From Anaerolineae bacterium (GTDB taxonomy: Bacteria; Chloroflexota; Anaerolineae; B4-G1; SLSP01): a DNA stretch of 5,644 nt. Positions 1 to 5,644 of the stretch are shown one piece after another (the first letter of the stretch is position 1; each line of letters opens with the position of its first letter). The notes beneath the pieces are model-generated. The model was not told the DNA's origin and ran no database searches. It saw nothing but the letters and a program-made list of their open reading frames with translations. Position numbers and translations under genes: made by a program. Location: contig JAGPHL010000069.1 of NCBI GenBank assembly GCA_018055515.1, forward strand, positions 7,005-12,648, written 5' to 3'.

Positions 1-3
1 ACA

Positions 4-32
4 ATACTACGTCGGAATACGAAATTTGACAA
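4..32 (-). promoter_or_regulatory. Possible sigma-70-type promoter reading out of the left edge
   Basis: Beyond the terminator, the minus strand has TTGTCA (27-32, 5 of 6 to TTGACA), a 17-base spacer and TAGTAT (4-9, 4 of 6 to TATAAT). The place is sensible for a promoter of a next gene to the left, but that gene is outside the window. Matches this good can arise by chance. Confidence 0.3.
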
Positions 33-62
33 TGATCAGCGCCATGGCAGATCGAGGCGACG

Positions 63-92
63 AAAAAGCGAGCCCCCTCGGAGCTCGCTTTT
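63..92 (-). terminator. Rho-independent terminator after the aldo/keto reductase
   Basis: A perfect 10-bp stem pairs 64-73 (AAAAGCGAGC) with 83-92 (GCTCGCTTTT) around a 9-base loop. On the minus strand the GC-rich arm GCGAGC/GCTCGC is followed by TTTTT, starting 14 bases after the reductase stop codon. The mirror-image A and T flanks mean it could also stop transcription arriving on the plus strand. It marks the end of the transcription unit. Confidence 0.85.
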
Positions 93-106
93 CACGTTCT
101 GACACT

Positions 107-1078
107 TTACCAGGCGTAGGCTTCTGGCGCCGGCCCGCCCGGGCCAGGGAAAATCTCATCCAAACGGACAAGGGTCTCCTCATCCAATTTGAGCTCCAGG
201 GCGCGCAGGCTGCCGTCCAGTTGCGCCAGAGTCCGCGGGCCGACGATGGGCCCGGTGATCGCGGGATTGCGCAACAGCCACGCGAGCGCGACGTTAGCGG
301 GCTCCTCGCCGAGATCTGCGCACAGCGCCTCGTAAGCGACCAACTGAGAGCGGTGCGCTTCGATCTCTTTCTGCAGCTGCGGTGAGGCGCGACGTCCCGC
401 CTCGATCTTTTGCAGAGCGCCGCCAAGCAAGCCCCCCGCAAGCGGGCTCCAGGGGATCACCCCCAGGCCGTAATGCTGGCACGCCGGAATCACCTCGAGC
501 TCCACCATGCGAGCATTGAGGTTGTACAGGCTCTGTTCACTGACCAGGCCCATGAAATGGCGCTTCTGTGCCTCACACTGTGCCTGGGCGATGTGCCAAC
601 CCGCGAAGTTGCTGCTGCCCACGTAAAGCACCTTGCCCTCGCGCACCAGCTGTTCCATCGCCTGCCAGATCTCCTCCCAAGGCGTATCACGATCTACGTG
701 ATGCATCTGGTACAGATCAATATGATCGGTCTGCATCCGCCGGAGGCTTTCCTCACAGGCGCGGCGAATGTGATAGGCCGACAGCTTGCTTTCATTGGGC
801 CAATCGCCCATGACGCTGTACACCTTGGTCGCCAGCACGACCTTCTCACGACGCCCGCCCCCTTGCGCGAACCATCGCCCCAAAATCTGCTCCGTCCACC
901 CCTCGCCCTTCTTCCAGCCATAGACATTGGCGGTGTCGAAGAAGTTGATCCCCAACTCCAGGGCGCGATCCATGATGGCAAAACTGTCCTCTTCCGTCGT
1001 CAACGGCCCGAAATTCATGGTGCCCAGGCAAAGCCGGCTCACCAACAACCCCGTTCGTCCTAAATGTGTGTACTGCAT
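107..1078 (-). CDS. Aldo/keto reductase family oxidoreductase
   Basis: A 323-residue cytosolic protein of the aldo/keto reductase (AKR) superfamily, which reduces aldehydes or ketones with NADPH in a (beta/alpha)8 barrel. The catalytic tetrad is visible: Asp48 and Tyr53 in FDTANVYG, Lys85 in LATKVY, and His126 in LYQMHHVD. Cofactor-binding segments follow in the usual order: GSSNF at 154-158, SEQSLYNL at 180-187, PWSPLAGGLLGG at 209-220 and IVGPRT at 278-283. The N-terminal YTHLGRTGLLVSRLCLGTMNFG and the total length are normal for the Tas/YghZ/Kv-beta-like branch. The frame stays open upstream to 1153, but the ATG at 1078 is chosen because an ideal AGGAGG lies 5 bases before it and the family N-terminus starts there. 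The physiological substrate cannot be read from the sequence. The gene is last in the co-directional series, 105 bases after fpg, and is followed at once by a terminator. Confidence is high for the family and low for the substrate. Confidence 0.95.
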   Translation of the reverse strand: MQYTHLGRTGLLVSRLCLGTMNFGPLTTEEDSFAIMDRALELGINFFDTANVYGWKKGEGWTEQILGRWFAQGGGRREKVVLATKVYSVMGDWPNESKLSAYHIRRACEESLRRMQTDHIDLYQMHHVDRDTPWEEIWQAMEQLVREGKVLYVGSSNFAGWHIAQAQCEAQKRHFMGLVSEQSLYNLNARMVELEVIPACQHYGLGVIPWSPLAGGLLGGALQKIEAGRRASPQLQKEIEAHRSQLVAYEALCADLGEEPANVALAWLLRNPAITGPIVGPRTLAQLDGSLRALELKLDEETLVRLDEIFPGPGGPAPEAYAW

Positions 1079-1083
1079 CGTAA

Positions 1084-1089
1084 CCTCCT
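1084..1089 (-). promoter_or_regulatory. Ribosome binding site of the aldo/keto reductase
   Basis: The minus strand reads AGGAGG, followed by 5 bases (TTACG) and then ATG. This near-perfect Shine-Dalgarno sequence decides the start at 1078 over the 25-codon upstream extension. Confidence 0.85.
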
Positions 1090-1183
1090 CATAGTTTGAT
1101 ATTTTCAGCAGTCCATTCATAGCTACGTAAAGCAGGTCGGGCGCGCCCTCCAAACTCTCCTCTACGCCAGGTCGTGCGCCCCC

Positions 1184-1996
1184 TCATGCTGCGCTCCCCT
1201 CCAACGGCTGACATCGCGGGCAGATGTAGCTGCTGGTGCTGCCCGTCTTGATCTTCTCGATCGTCGTCCCGCACACAGGGCAGGCCTGCCCCTCCCGATA
1301 GCCGACCAGGAACCTGGCGTTCCAGCCGCCTTTCTGTCCATACAGGTTCAACTCGAAGGGAGCGCCGCCCTCAGCGATGCTCTCCTGAAGCGTCTCGTGA
1401 AGCGCCGCCCACAACGCCGCAACCTCCGCGTCCGTGAGGGTCGGTATGGCGCGCAGGGGATGGATGCCCGCCTTGAACAGCGGATCCTGGACGTAGACAT
1501 TGCCGATACCCGCAATCCGCTCCTGATCCAACAGGAAGGTCTTGATCGCGCCACGCCGCCCGGCCAGCAACGCGCGGAATTCGTCGAGCGAGAGGGCCAG
1601 GGCGTGCGGGCCGAGTTTCCCGACCATCGGATGTTCGCGCGGGTGCGCCGCGAAATGGGCAAATCCAAACCACCAAAAGTTGACCGCCAGAGCCGCGCCA
1701 TCCAGCAGGTCGAAGATCAGCCGATACTTGTCTGGAAGATGCCGCCGATCGGTCAGCAGGATTTCCCCGCCCATCCCCAGATTGAGCAGCAACCAGCCCT
1801 GCGTCGTCTGGAGCTGCAGCCACTTGCCGTGCGCGGTGACCTCCTGAATTGTGGCGCCCGCAAGCGCGGCTCGAAATTCCTCCGGCGGCAGATTCAGGCA
1901 TTTGGGCTGCAGCACCTCCACCTCCACGAGCGTCCTGCCGGGCAGTTCCTTTTGCATGTCGCGGGCGAAAATGGCGATCTCCGGTAATTCAGGCAT
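1184..1996 (-). CDS. Fpg/MutM-family DNA glycosylase, divergent subgroup
   Basis: A 270-residue member of the Fpg/Nei family of base-excision repair glycosylase/AP lyases. The N-terminal MPELPE gives the catalytic Pro2 (Schiff base after Met removal) and Glu3. Lys58 (HGKW) matches the conserved beta-strand lysine, and the helix-two-turn-helix region carries AIK (150-152) and GIGNVY with Asn166. A C-terminal zinc finger has Cys239, Cys242, Cys259 and Cys262 with C-X2-C-X16-C-X2-C spacing. Compared with E. coli Fpg as I remember it, several lesion-contact residues differ: HLGM is NLGM (Asn72), DPRRFG reads NFWWFG (106-111), and the finger arginine is Thr254. The 8-oxoguanine loop is also dissimilar. 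Catalysis therefore looks intact but the preferred lesion may not be 8-oxoguanine. The start at 1996 is fixed by MPELPE and by AAGGGGAG upstream, since an N-terminal extension would block the catalytic proline. I believe similar divergent proteins occur in clostridia and relatives, so no mutM symbol is assigned. Confidence 0.9.
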   Translation of the reverse strand: MPELPEIAIFARDMQKELPGRTLVEVEVLQPKCLNLPPEEFRAALAGATIQEVTAHGKWLQLQTTQGWLLLNLGMGGEILLTDRRHLPDKYRLIFDLLDGAALAVNFWWFGFAHFAAHPREHPMVGKLGPHALALSLDEFRALLAGRRGAIKTFLLDQERIAGIGNVYVQDPLFKAGIHPLRAIPTLTDAEVAALWAALHETLQESIAEGGAPFELNLYGQKGGWNARFLVGYREGQACPVCGTTIEKIKTGSTSSYICPRCQPLEGSAA

Positions 1997-2002
1997 GAGC
2001 TT

Positions 2003-2010
2003 CTCCCCTT
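2003..2010 (-). promoter_or_regulatory. Ribosome binding site of the Fpg-family gene
   Basis: The minus strand reads AAGGGGAG and then 6 bases before the ATG at 1996. It supports the short start, which is also required for an N-terminal catalytic proline. Confidence 0.7.
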
Positions 2011-2107
2011 CAATCAGGCGCCGTCTCCTCGATAAATCCCACAGCCCCCATGCGGCCCCCCTATTTCTGCCGGCGGCCACATAGATGGTCTGATCCCGAA
2101 CCGCACC

Positions 2108-2134
2108 TTTAGACCCTCAATGACGCGATCTCAA
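2108..2134 (-). promoter_or_regulatory. Weak promoter candidate upstream of the Fpg-family gene
   Basis: TTGAGA (2129-2134, 5 of 6) and TCTAAA (2108-2113, 4 of 6) are separated by 15 bases, shorter than the ideal 17. It lies in the 172-base gap between the lipoprotein stop and the glycosylase start, where no convincing terminator is seen. Read-through from the lipoprotein gene is an equally good explanation for fpg expression. Confidence 0.22.
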
Positions 2135-2168
2135 AGGGCCGCGCTCCCAGGAGCAGAAGAGAACGCGC

Positions 2169-2615
2169 TTATTGCTGGCGCAGCTTCGCCGAATCAAACC
2201 ACAAGCCGGTGACCCGGTGCGGCTCAGCGGCCTCGAACACCACGCGCACGGTCACGGGATCGTCCTGCTCGAATTTGGCGGCGTAGGTCACCGTGATGAA
2301 CTCGCCCACTTGCTCCACGCTTTGAACTTCGCGGGAGACGTAAGCGCCCAGCTTGCCGATGATCTGCAGCGTAAGCTCGGGAAATTTCGCCTCAGAAAGC
2401 GACGTTGCCATCTGCTCCGTGAAGTCTCGTGAGAAGGCCGCGTAATCCCCCTCACTCAGCCCGGTGAGCAAGTTATCCGTCATGTCCTCGCTGTAGGCCA
2501 GCACGGCAGCTCGCGCATCTCCAGAGAGCGTCTGCGGCTTCGCCTGCCCGCCACAAGCGGAAAGAAGCAACACCAGCCAGAGCACGACCGATCCCCAAAA
2601 CAGCCTTTTTTTCAT
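2169..2615 (-). CDS. Small lipoprotein with a DUF3887-like domain
   Basis: A 148-residue secreted lipoprotein of unknown function. Residues 1-20 form a signal peptide: basic MKKR, a hydrophobic core (VVLWLVLLL) and the lipobox LSAC, with Cys21 as the lipidated residue. Cleavage by signal peptidase II would leave CGGQAKPQ at the membrane surface, with Gly rather than Asp at +2. Residues about 45-145 resemble DUF3887 (a small alpha+beta fold): a helix ending in LSEGDYAAFSRDF, then a pair of helices up to IIGKLG, and strands FITVTYAAKF, TVRVVFEA and a closing RVTGLWF. The fold assignment is by eye. No catalytic residues are evident, and a substrate- or ligand-holding role is only a guess. GAGG lies 7 bases before the ATG. 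It sits between uvrA and fpg with its own probable promoter, so a role in DNA repair should not be assumed. Confidence 0.88.
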   Translation of the reverse strand: MKKRLFWGSVVLWLVLLLSACGGQAKPQTLSGDARAAVLAYSEDMTDNLLTGLSEGDYAAFSRDFTEQMATSLSEAKFPELTLQIIGKLGAYVSREVQSVEQVGEFITVTYAAKFEQDDPVTVRVVFEAAEPHRVTGLWFDSAKLRQQ

Positions 2616-2622
2616 GTCACAA

Positions 2623-2627
2623 CCTCA
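2623..2627 (-). promoter_or_regulatory. Ribosome binding site of the lipoprotein gene
   Basis: The minus strand reads TGAGG(TT), 7 bases before the ATG at 2615. This start also gives a proper signal peptide beginning MKKR. Confidence 0.6.
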
Positions 2628-2675
2628 TGATCCAGACGTAGGACGAGTCCCATCACCGCACGGAAACGCCCTCAC

Positions 2676-2703
2676 ATTATACCCCTGAGGCTCAGGAGTG
2701 GAA
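2676..2703 (-). promoter_or_regulatory. Probable promoter of the lipoprotein gene
   Basis: A consensus -10 TATAAT (2676-2681) lies 60 bases upstream of the lipoprotein start and just past the uvrA stop. The -35 is poor: TTCCAC at 2698-2703 with a 16-base spacer. An inverted repeat fills most of the spacer, so an activator or repressor may act here. Transcription would start near 2669, leaving a leader of about 54 bases. Confidence 0.5.
2684..2696. repeat. Short inverted repeat CCTGAG-G-CTCAGG
   Basis: A perfect 6-bp inverted repeat with one central base lies between the uvrA stop (17 bases away) and the lipoprotein -10 element. As RNA it could form only a 5-bp stem with a 3-base loop, with no T-run behind it, so it is a poor terminator. 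Its position inside the -35/-10 spacer is compatible with an operator. Confidence 0.4.
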
Positions 2704-2712
2704 CTCAAACGT

Positions 2713-5595
2713 TCACCCCCGACGGCCGCCTGCGGGAGCTTCCAGCACCCGCCGCAGAAACTGCCCGGTATAACTCGCCTCGACCTGCGCCACGGCTTCC
2801 GGCGCGCCCTCCGCGATGATGTAGCCGCCAGCCTCGCCTCCCTCGGGGCCCAGGTCCATGACCCAATCGGCCGTCTTGATCACGTCCAGGTTGTGCTCGA
2901 TGACGATGACGGTGTTACCCGCAGCGGTAAGACGATGCAGCACATCGAGGAGCTTCTGGATGTCGGCAAAATGCAGCCCCGTTGTCGGCTCATCGAGGAT
3001 GTAGACGGTACGCCCTGTCGCCACGCGGCTGAGCTCCTTCGCCAGTTTGACGCGCTGCGCCTCGCCGCCGCTGAGCGTCGTCGCCGGCTGCCCCAGCCTG
3101 ACGTAATCCAGGCCCACCTCGTGCAACGTCTGGAGCTGCCGGGCGATCTTGGGATGCGCCGCAAAGAACTCCAGCGCTTCCTGCACGTCCATGTCCAGCA
3201 CCTCGGCGATGTTCTTGCCCTTGTAGCGGATCTGCAAGGTCTCGCGGTTGTAGCGCGTGCCCTGGCATTCCTTACACGTCACCCACACGTCCGCGAGGAA
3301 ATGCATCTCAATGCGCCGTTGCCCGTGCCCCCGACAGGCCTCGCAGCGTCCGCCCTTCGCGTTGAAGCTGAAACGGCCACTGCCGTAGCCGCGCATCTTC
3401 GCTTCCGGTGTCGCGGCAAACACACGGCGGATTTCGTCGAAGACGCCCACGTAGGTCGCCGGATTCGAGCGCGGCGTGCGCCCAATGGGGTCTTGCGTGA
3501 TGTCAATGACCTTGTCCAGGTACTCCAGCCCCTCCAGCCGCTCATAGGGGCCGGGACGGGTTTCCGCGCGATTGAGCGTCCGCGCCAGCGCCGGATACAA
3601 CGTCTCCGCGACGAGGCTGCTCTTGCCGCTGCCGCTCACGCCGGTAACGCAGGTGAGCACGCCCAGGGGGAAACGCGCCGTCACGTTCTTGAGATTGTGC
3701 AGCGTCGCGCCCCGCAACACGAGGCTGCCATTCTGCGGCGTGCGGCGTCCGCCATTCGGCGAGACGACGGCCAGCTGGCCGCTGAGATAACGCCCCGTCA
3801 GCGAACGCGGATTTTCGATGATCTGCTGCGGCGTGCCGGCAGCCACCACCTCGCCGCCGAGCAGGCCCGCGCCGGGCCCCAGGTCTACGATCCAATCCGC
3901 ATGACGCATGGTTTCCTCATCGTGCTCGACCACCAACACCGTGTTGCCCATGTCCCGCAGGCGCAACAACGTGTCGAGCAGAGCGCGGTTGTCGCGGGCG
4001 TGCAGACCGATGCTCGGCTCGTCGAGAATGTAGAGCACGCCCACCAGTCCACAGCCGATCTGACTCGCCAGGCGGATGCGTTGCCCCTCGCCGCCGGAAA
4101 GCGAGGGTGCCGGGCGATCCAGCGTGAGGTAGTGCAGCCCCACGTTGAGCATAAACTGCAGGCGATCGCGGATTTCCTTGAGCACCTCGCCGGCGATCTC
4201 CAGCTGCTCAGCGTCAAAGGTTCCCCCCAACGACGCGATCCAGGCATGGGCGGCGTCAATCGTCATCCGCCCCACCTCCAGCAGGGTCAGCCCGCCGACG
4301 GTGACGCCGCGCGCTTCGGGCCGCAGCCGCGCGCCCTGACAGGCCGGACAGGGCTGCTCGCTCATGAAACTGAGATACCAACGCTGCGTGTACTCGGACT
4401 TCGTCTGACGGAAACGCCGCCGGATGCAGGCGACGATCCCCTCGAAGGGGCGCTGCACCTCGCCGGACCAGGTCGCGTCGTCGCGGTCCCCTTCATACTT
4501 GAAGTTGATCCGCTCCTTGCCAGATCCATACAGCAGGGTGTGACGGAACTCCTCGGGCAGCTCCTGCCAGGGGGTCTCCAGGCTCACGCCGTAATGCCGG
4601 GCGATCGCCTCCAGCTCCCGCAGAGTCCAGCTGCGTTGTTTCTTGCGGAGCTCGCCATACCACCGCAGCGCGCCGTCCAGCAGCGAGAGGGTCGGATCGT
4701 GGAGGATGAGCGCCGGATCCACTTCCAGCTGCGTCCCCAGGCCGTTACACTCCGGGCACATTCCCGCAGGCGAGTTGAAGCTGAACAGCGCCGGGGTCAG
4801 CTCCGGGAAGCTGATCCCACAATGGGCGCAGGCGTGCTGCTCGCTGAAGAGCAGCTCTTCCCCGCCGATCACGTCCACGACCAGCACCCCTTCCGCAGCG
4901 CGCAAGGCCGTCTCCACGGAATCCAGCAACCGCGTGTGAAAGTCGGCGTCCGGCGCTTCGGGGAGCTCCAGGCGATCCACGATGAGCTCCACGGTGTGGG
5001 TTTTCGTCTTCGCCAGTTTGATGGAGGCGCTGAGCTCCACCGGGACCCCATCCACGCGAGCGCGAGTGTACCCCGCCAGGCGCGCCTGCTCCAGCACGTC
5101 GGCGTGCGTCCCCTTGCGCTTCTGCACCACGGGGGCGAGAAGCTGAAAGCGCGTTCCGGCAGGCAGCGCGGCGATCTGATCGGCGATCTGCTGCGCGCTC
5201 TGCGCATGGACCGGCCGTCCACACGTCGGACAGTGCGCCGCCCCCACCCGCGCGAACAGCACGCGCAGGTAGTCCAGCACCTCCGTGACCGTGCCCACCG
5301 TCGAGCGGGGATTCTTGCTCACCGCCTTCTGCTCGATGGCGATGGCGGGACTCAGGCCGCCGATGAAGTCCACGCGAGGCTTCTCCATCTGCCCCAGGAA
5401 CTGCCGCGCATACGAGGAAAGACTCTCCACATACCGCCGCTGCCCCTCGGCATAGATCGTGTCAAAAGCCAGAGAGGATTTGCCGCTGCCGCTCACGCCG
5501 GTCAGCACCACCAGACTGTTGCGCGGAATCCGCACGTCCAGGTGCTTGAGATTGTGCTGTTGCGCGCCACGGATGATAATCTCGTTGGGTTCCAT
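2713..5595 (-). CDS. uvrA: UvrABC excinuclease subunit A
   Basis: Full-length UvrA of 960 residues (E. coli 940), the dimeric ATPase that detects bulky DNA lesions and loads UvrB in nucleotide excision repair. Two ABC ATPase halves are intact. Half I has Walker A GVSGSGKS (33-40), signature LSGGEGQR (499-506) and Walker B ILDEP (523-527). Half II has Walker A GVSGSGKS (652-659), signature LSGGEAQR (841-848) and Walker B ILDEP (866-870). Three zinc modules are complete: Cys122/125 with Cys416/419, Cys256/259/280/283, and Cys751/754/774/777. The UvrB-binding region (about 131-250) and the insertion domain (about 287-400) are present, as in canonical UvrA and unlike short drug-resistance paralogs. 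The start at 5595 follows AAAGGA by 5 bases and gives MEPNEIIIRGAQQHNLK, the family N-terminus; the 16-codon upstream extension would run through the promoter and SOS box. uvrB and uvrC are not in the window. LexA control is likely. Confidence 0.98.
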   Translation of the reverse strand: MEPNEIIIRGAQQHNLKHLDVRIPRNSLVVLTGVSGSGKSSLAFDTIYAEGQRRYVESLSSYARQFLGQMEKPRVDFIGGLSPAIAIEQKAVSKNPRSTVGTVTEVLDYLRVLFARVGAAHCPTCGRPVHAQSAQQIADQIAALPAGTRFQLLAPVVQKRKGTHADVLEQARLAGYTRARVDGVPVELSASIKLAKTKTHTVELIVDRLELPEAPDADFHTRLLDSVETALRAAEGVLVVDVIGGEELLFSEQHACAHCGISFPELTPALFSFNSPAGMCPECNGLGTQLEVDPALILHDPTLSLLDGALRWYGELRKKQRSWTLRELEAIARHYGVSLETPWQELPEEFRHTLLYGSGKERINFKYEGDRDDATWSGEVQRPFEGIVACIRRRFRQTKSEYTQRWYLSFMSEQPCPACQGARLRPEARGVTVGGLTLLEVGRMTIDAAHAWIASLGGTFDAEQLEIAGEVLKEIRDRLQFMLNVGLHYLTLDRPAPSLSGGEGQRIRLASQIGCGLVGVLYILDEPSIGLHARDNRALLDTLLRLRDMGNTVLVVEHDEETMRHADWIVDLGPGAGLLGGEVVAAGTPQQIIENPRSLTGRYLSGQLAVVSPNGGRRTPQNGSLVLRGATLHNLKNVTARFPLGVLTCVTGVSGSGKSSLVAETLYPALARTLNRAETRPGPYERLEGLEYLDKVIDITQDPIGRTPRSNPATYVGVFDEIRRVFAATPEAKMRGYGSGRFSFNAKGGRCEACRGHGQRRIEMHFLADVWVTCKECQGTRYNRETLQIRYKGKNIAEVLDMDVQEALEFFAAHPKIARQLQTLHEVGLDYVRLGQPATTLSGGEAQRVKLAKELSRVATGRTVYILDEPTTGLHFADIQKLLDVLHRLTAAGNTVIVIEHNLDVIKTADWVMDLGPEGGEAGGYIIAEGAPEAVAQVEASYTGQFLRRVLEAPAGGRRG

Positions 5596-5600
5596 GGTGA

Positions 5601-5606
5601 TCCTTT
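5601..5606 (-). promoter_or_regulatory. Ribosome binding site of uvrA
   Basis: The minus strand reads AAAGGA, 5 bases before the ATG at 5595. It fixes the start at MEPNEI rather than the in-frame upstream codon near the window edge. Confidence 0.7.
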
Positions 5607-5607
5607 T

Positions 5608-5623
5608 TAGAACAGAAGTTCTA
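5608..5623. promoter_or_regulatory. Probable LexA-binding site (SOS box) at uvrA
   Basis: TAGAACAGAAGTTCTA has perfectly complementary 6-base arms around 4 central bases. Its core GAAC-N4-GTTC is the Gram-positive-type (B. subtilis DinR/LexA) operator, whose consensus is CGAAC-N4-GTTCG. It lies about 8 bases downstream of the -10 element, at or just after the likely transcription start, where a bound dimer would block transcription. uvrA is a classic SOS gene. The outermost consensus C/G is A/T here. No lexA gene is in the window, so the assignment rests on motif and location. Confidence 0.8.
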
Positions 5624-5631
5624 TCATCCCC

Positions 5632-5640
5632 ATTATACCA
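5632..5640 (-). promoter_or_regulatory. Extended -10 promoter element of uvrA
   Basis: The minus strand reads TGGTATAAT: a perfect TATAAT preceded by the TGn extension that can compensate for a weak -35. The -35 region is cut off by the window edge. Transcription would begin near 5625, about 30 bases before the uvrA start codon and inside or next to the SOS box. Confidence 0.75.
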
Positions 5641-5644
5641 CAAA

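Noticed and set aside
410..1063. Plus-strand open frame of 217 codons opposite the reductase, and similar ones at 1397-1987 and 2172-2432
   Set aside because: Each lies in exact complementary codon register to the true minus-strand gene. They are by-products of GC-rich codon use with no domain or start signal.
1139..1148. GC-rich palindrome GGGCGCGCCC in the gap after the Fpg-family gene, considered as a terminator
   Set aside because: A 10-base palindrome without a loop cannot form a stable hairpin, and no T-run follows on the minus strand. Short palindromes like this are expected in GC-rich DNA.
1079..1153. 25-codon N-terminal extension of the aldo/keto reductase
   Set aside because: The extension (starting MEGAPDLL) has no family similarity, and it runs through the AGGAGG that serves the ATG at 1078.
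2143..2154. Small hairpin GCTC-CCAG-GAGC after the lipoprotein stop, considered as a terminator
   Set aside because: The stem is only 4 bp and no T-run follows on the minus strand.
2612..2653. A 13-codon upstream frame (MGLVLRLDHEVVT) whose TGA overlaps the lipoprotein ATG
   Set aside because: The ATGA overlap suggests translational coupling, but no Shine-Dalgarno sequence precedes the small frame and its peptide has no leader-like pattern. The lipoprotein has its own ribosome binding site.
3625..3653. A stretch nearly repeated at about 5480-5505 (GCCGCTGCCGCTCACGCCGGT)
   Set aside because: It encodes the Walker A motif GVSGSGKSS in each ABC half of UvrA. It reflects the internal duplication of the protein and is not a mobile or regulatory repeat.
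2698..5610. A plus-strand open frame of 970 codons as a real gene
   Set aside because: It mirrors uvrA codon for codon, starts at a GTG with no properly spaced ribosome binding site, ends inside the SOS box and encodes no recognisable fold. UvrA on the other strand is unmistakable.

Overview
The window is an ordinary stretch of a GC-rich bacterial chromosome. All four genes lie on the minus strand. In transcription order, from the right edge leftward, they are uvrA (nucleotide excision repair), a small DUF3887-like lipoprotein, a divergent formamidopyrimidine-DNA glycosylase (Fpg/MutM family, base excision repair) and an aldo/keto reductase. I see no rRNA, tRNA, CRISPR array, insertion sequence or phage gene. 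The start codons were set by Shine-Dalgarno sequences and family N-termini.

Region by region: 5596-5644 is the uvrA control region, with an extended -10 element and a perfect 16-bp palindrome of the GAAC-N4-GTTC type, a probable LexA (SOS) box. 2713-5595 is full-length uvrA. 2616-2712 is a short gap holding a TATAAT -10 element and a small inverted repeat just upstream of it. 2169-2615 is the lipoprotein. 1997-2168 is a gap of 172 bases with only a weak promoter candidate. 1184-1996 is the Fpg-family gene. 1079-1183 is a gap of 105 bases with no clear terminator, so the reductase may be read through from fpg. 107-1078 is the aldo/keto reductase, closed by a strong intrinsic terminator at 63-92. 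Positions 1-62 hold only a possible promoter for a gene beyond the left edge.

Organism: the GAAC-N4-GTTC operator is the type used by LexA in Firmicutes, Actinobacteria and related lineages, not the gammaproteobacterial CTGT-N8-ACAG type. Together with high GC, a Sec/Lsp lipoprotein and strong AGGAGG-type ribosome binding sites, this fits a GC-rich Gram-positive or a Chloroflexota-like bacterium. This is an inference with low to moderate confidence.

How the genes work together: uvrA and fpg both deal with damaged DNA, and the reductase could in principle remove reactive carbonyls, so a loose damage-response theme is possible. The separate promoters and gaps argue against one tight operon. 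The most interesting items are the Fpg-family protein, which keeps the catalytic residues but has lost several lesion-recognition residues of classical Fpg, and the SOS box at uvrA. I found no convincing undescribed multi-gene system.
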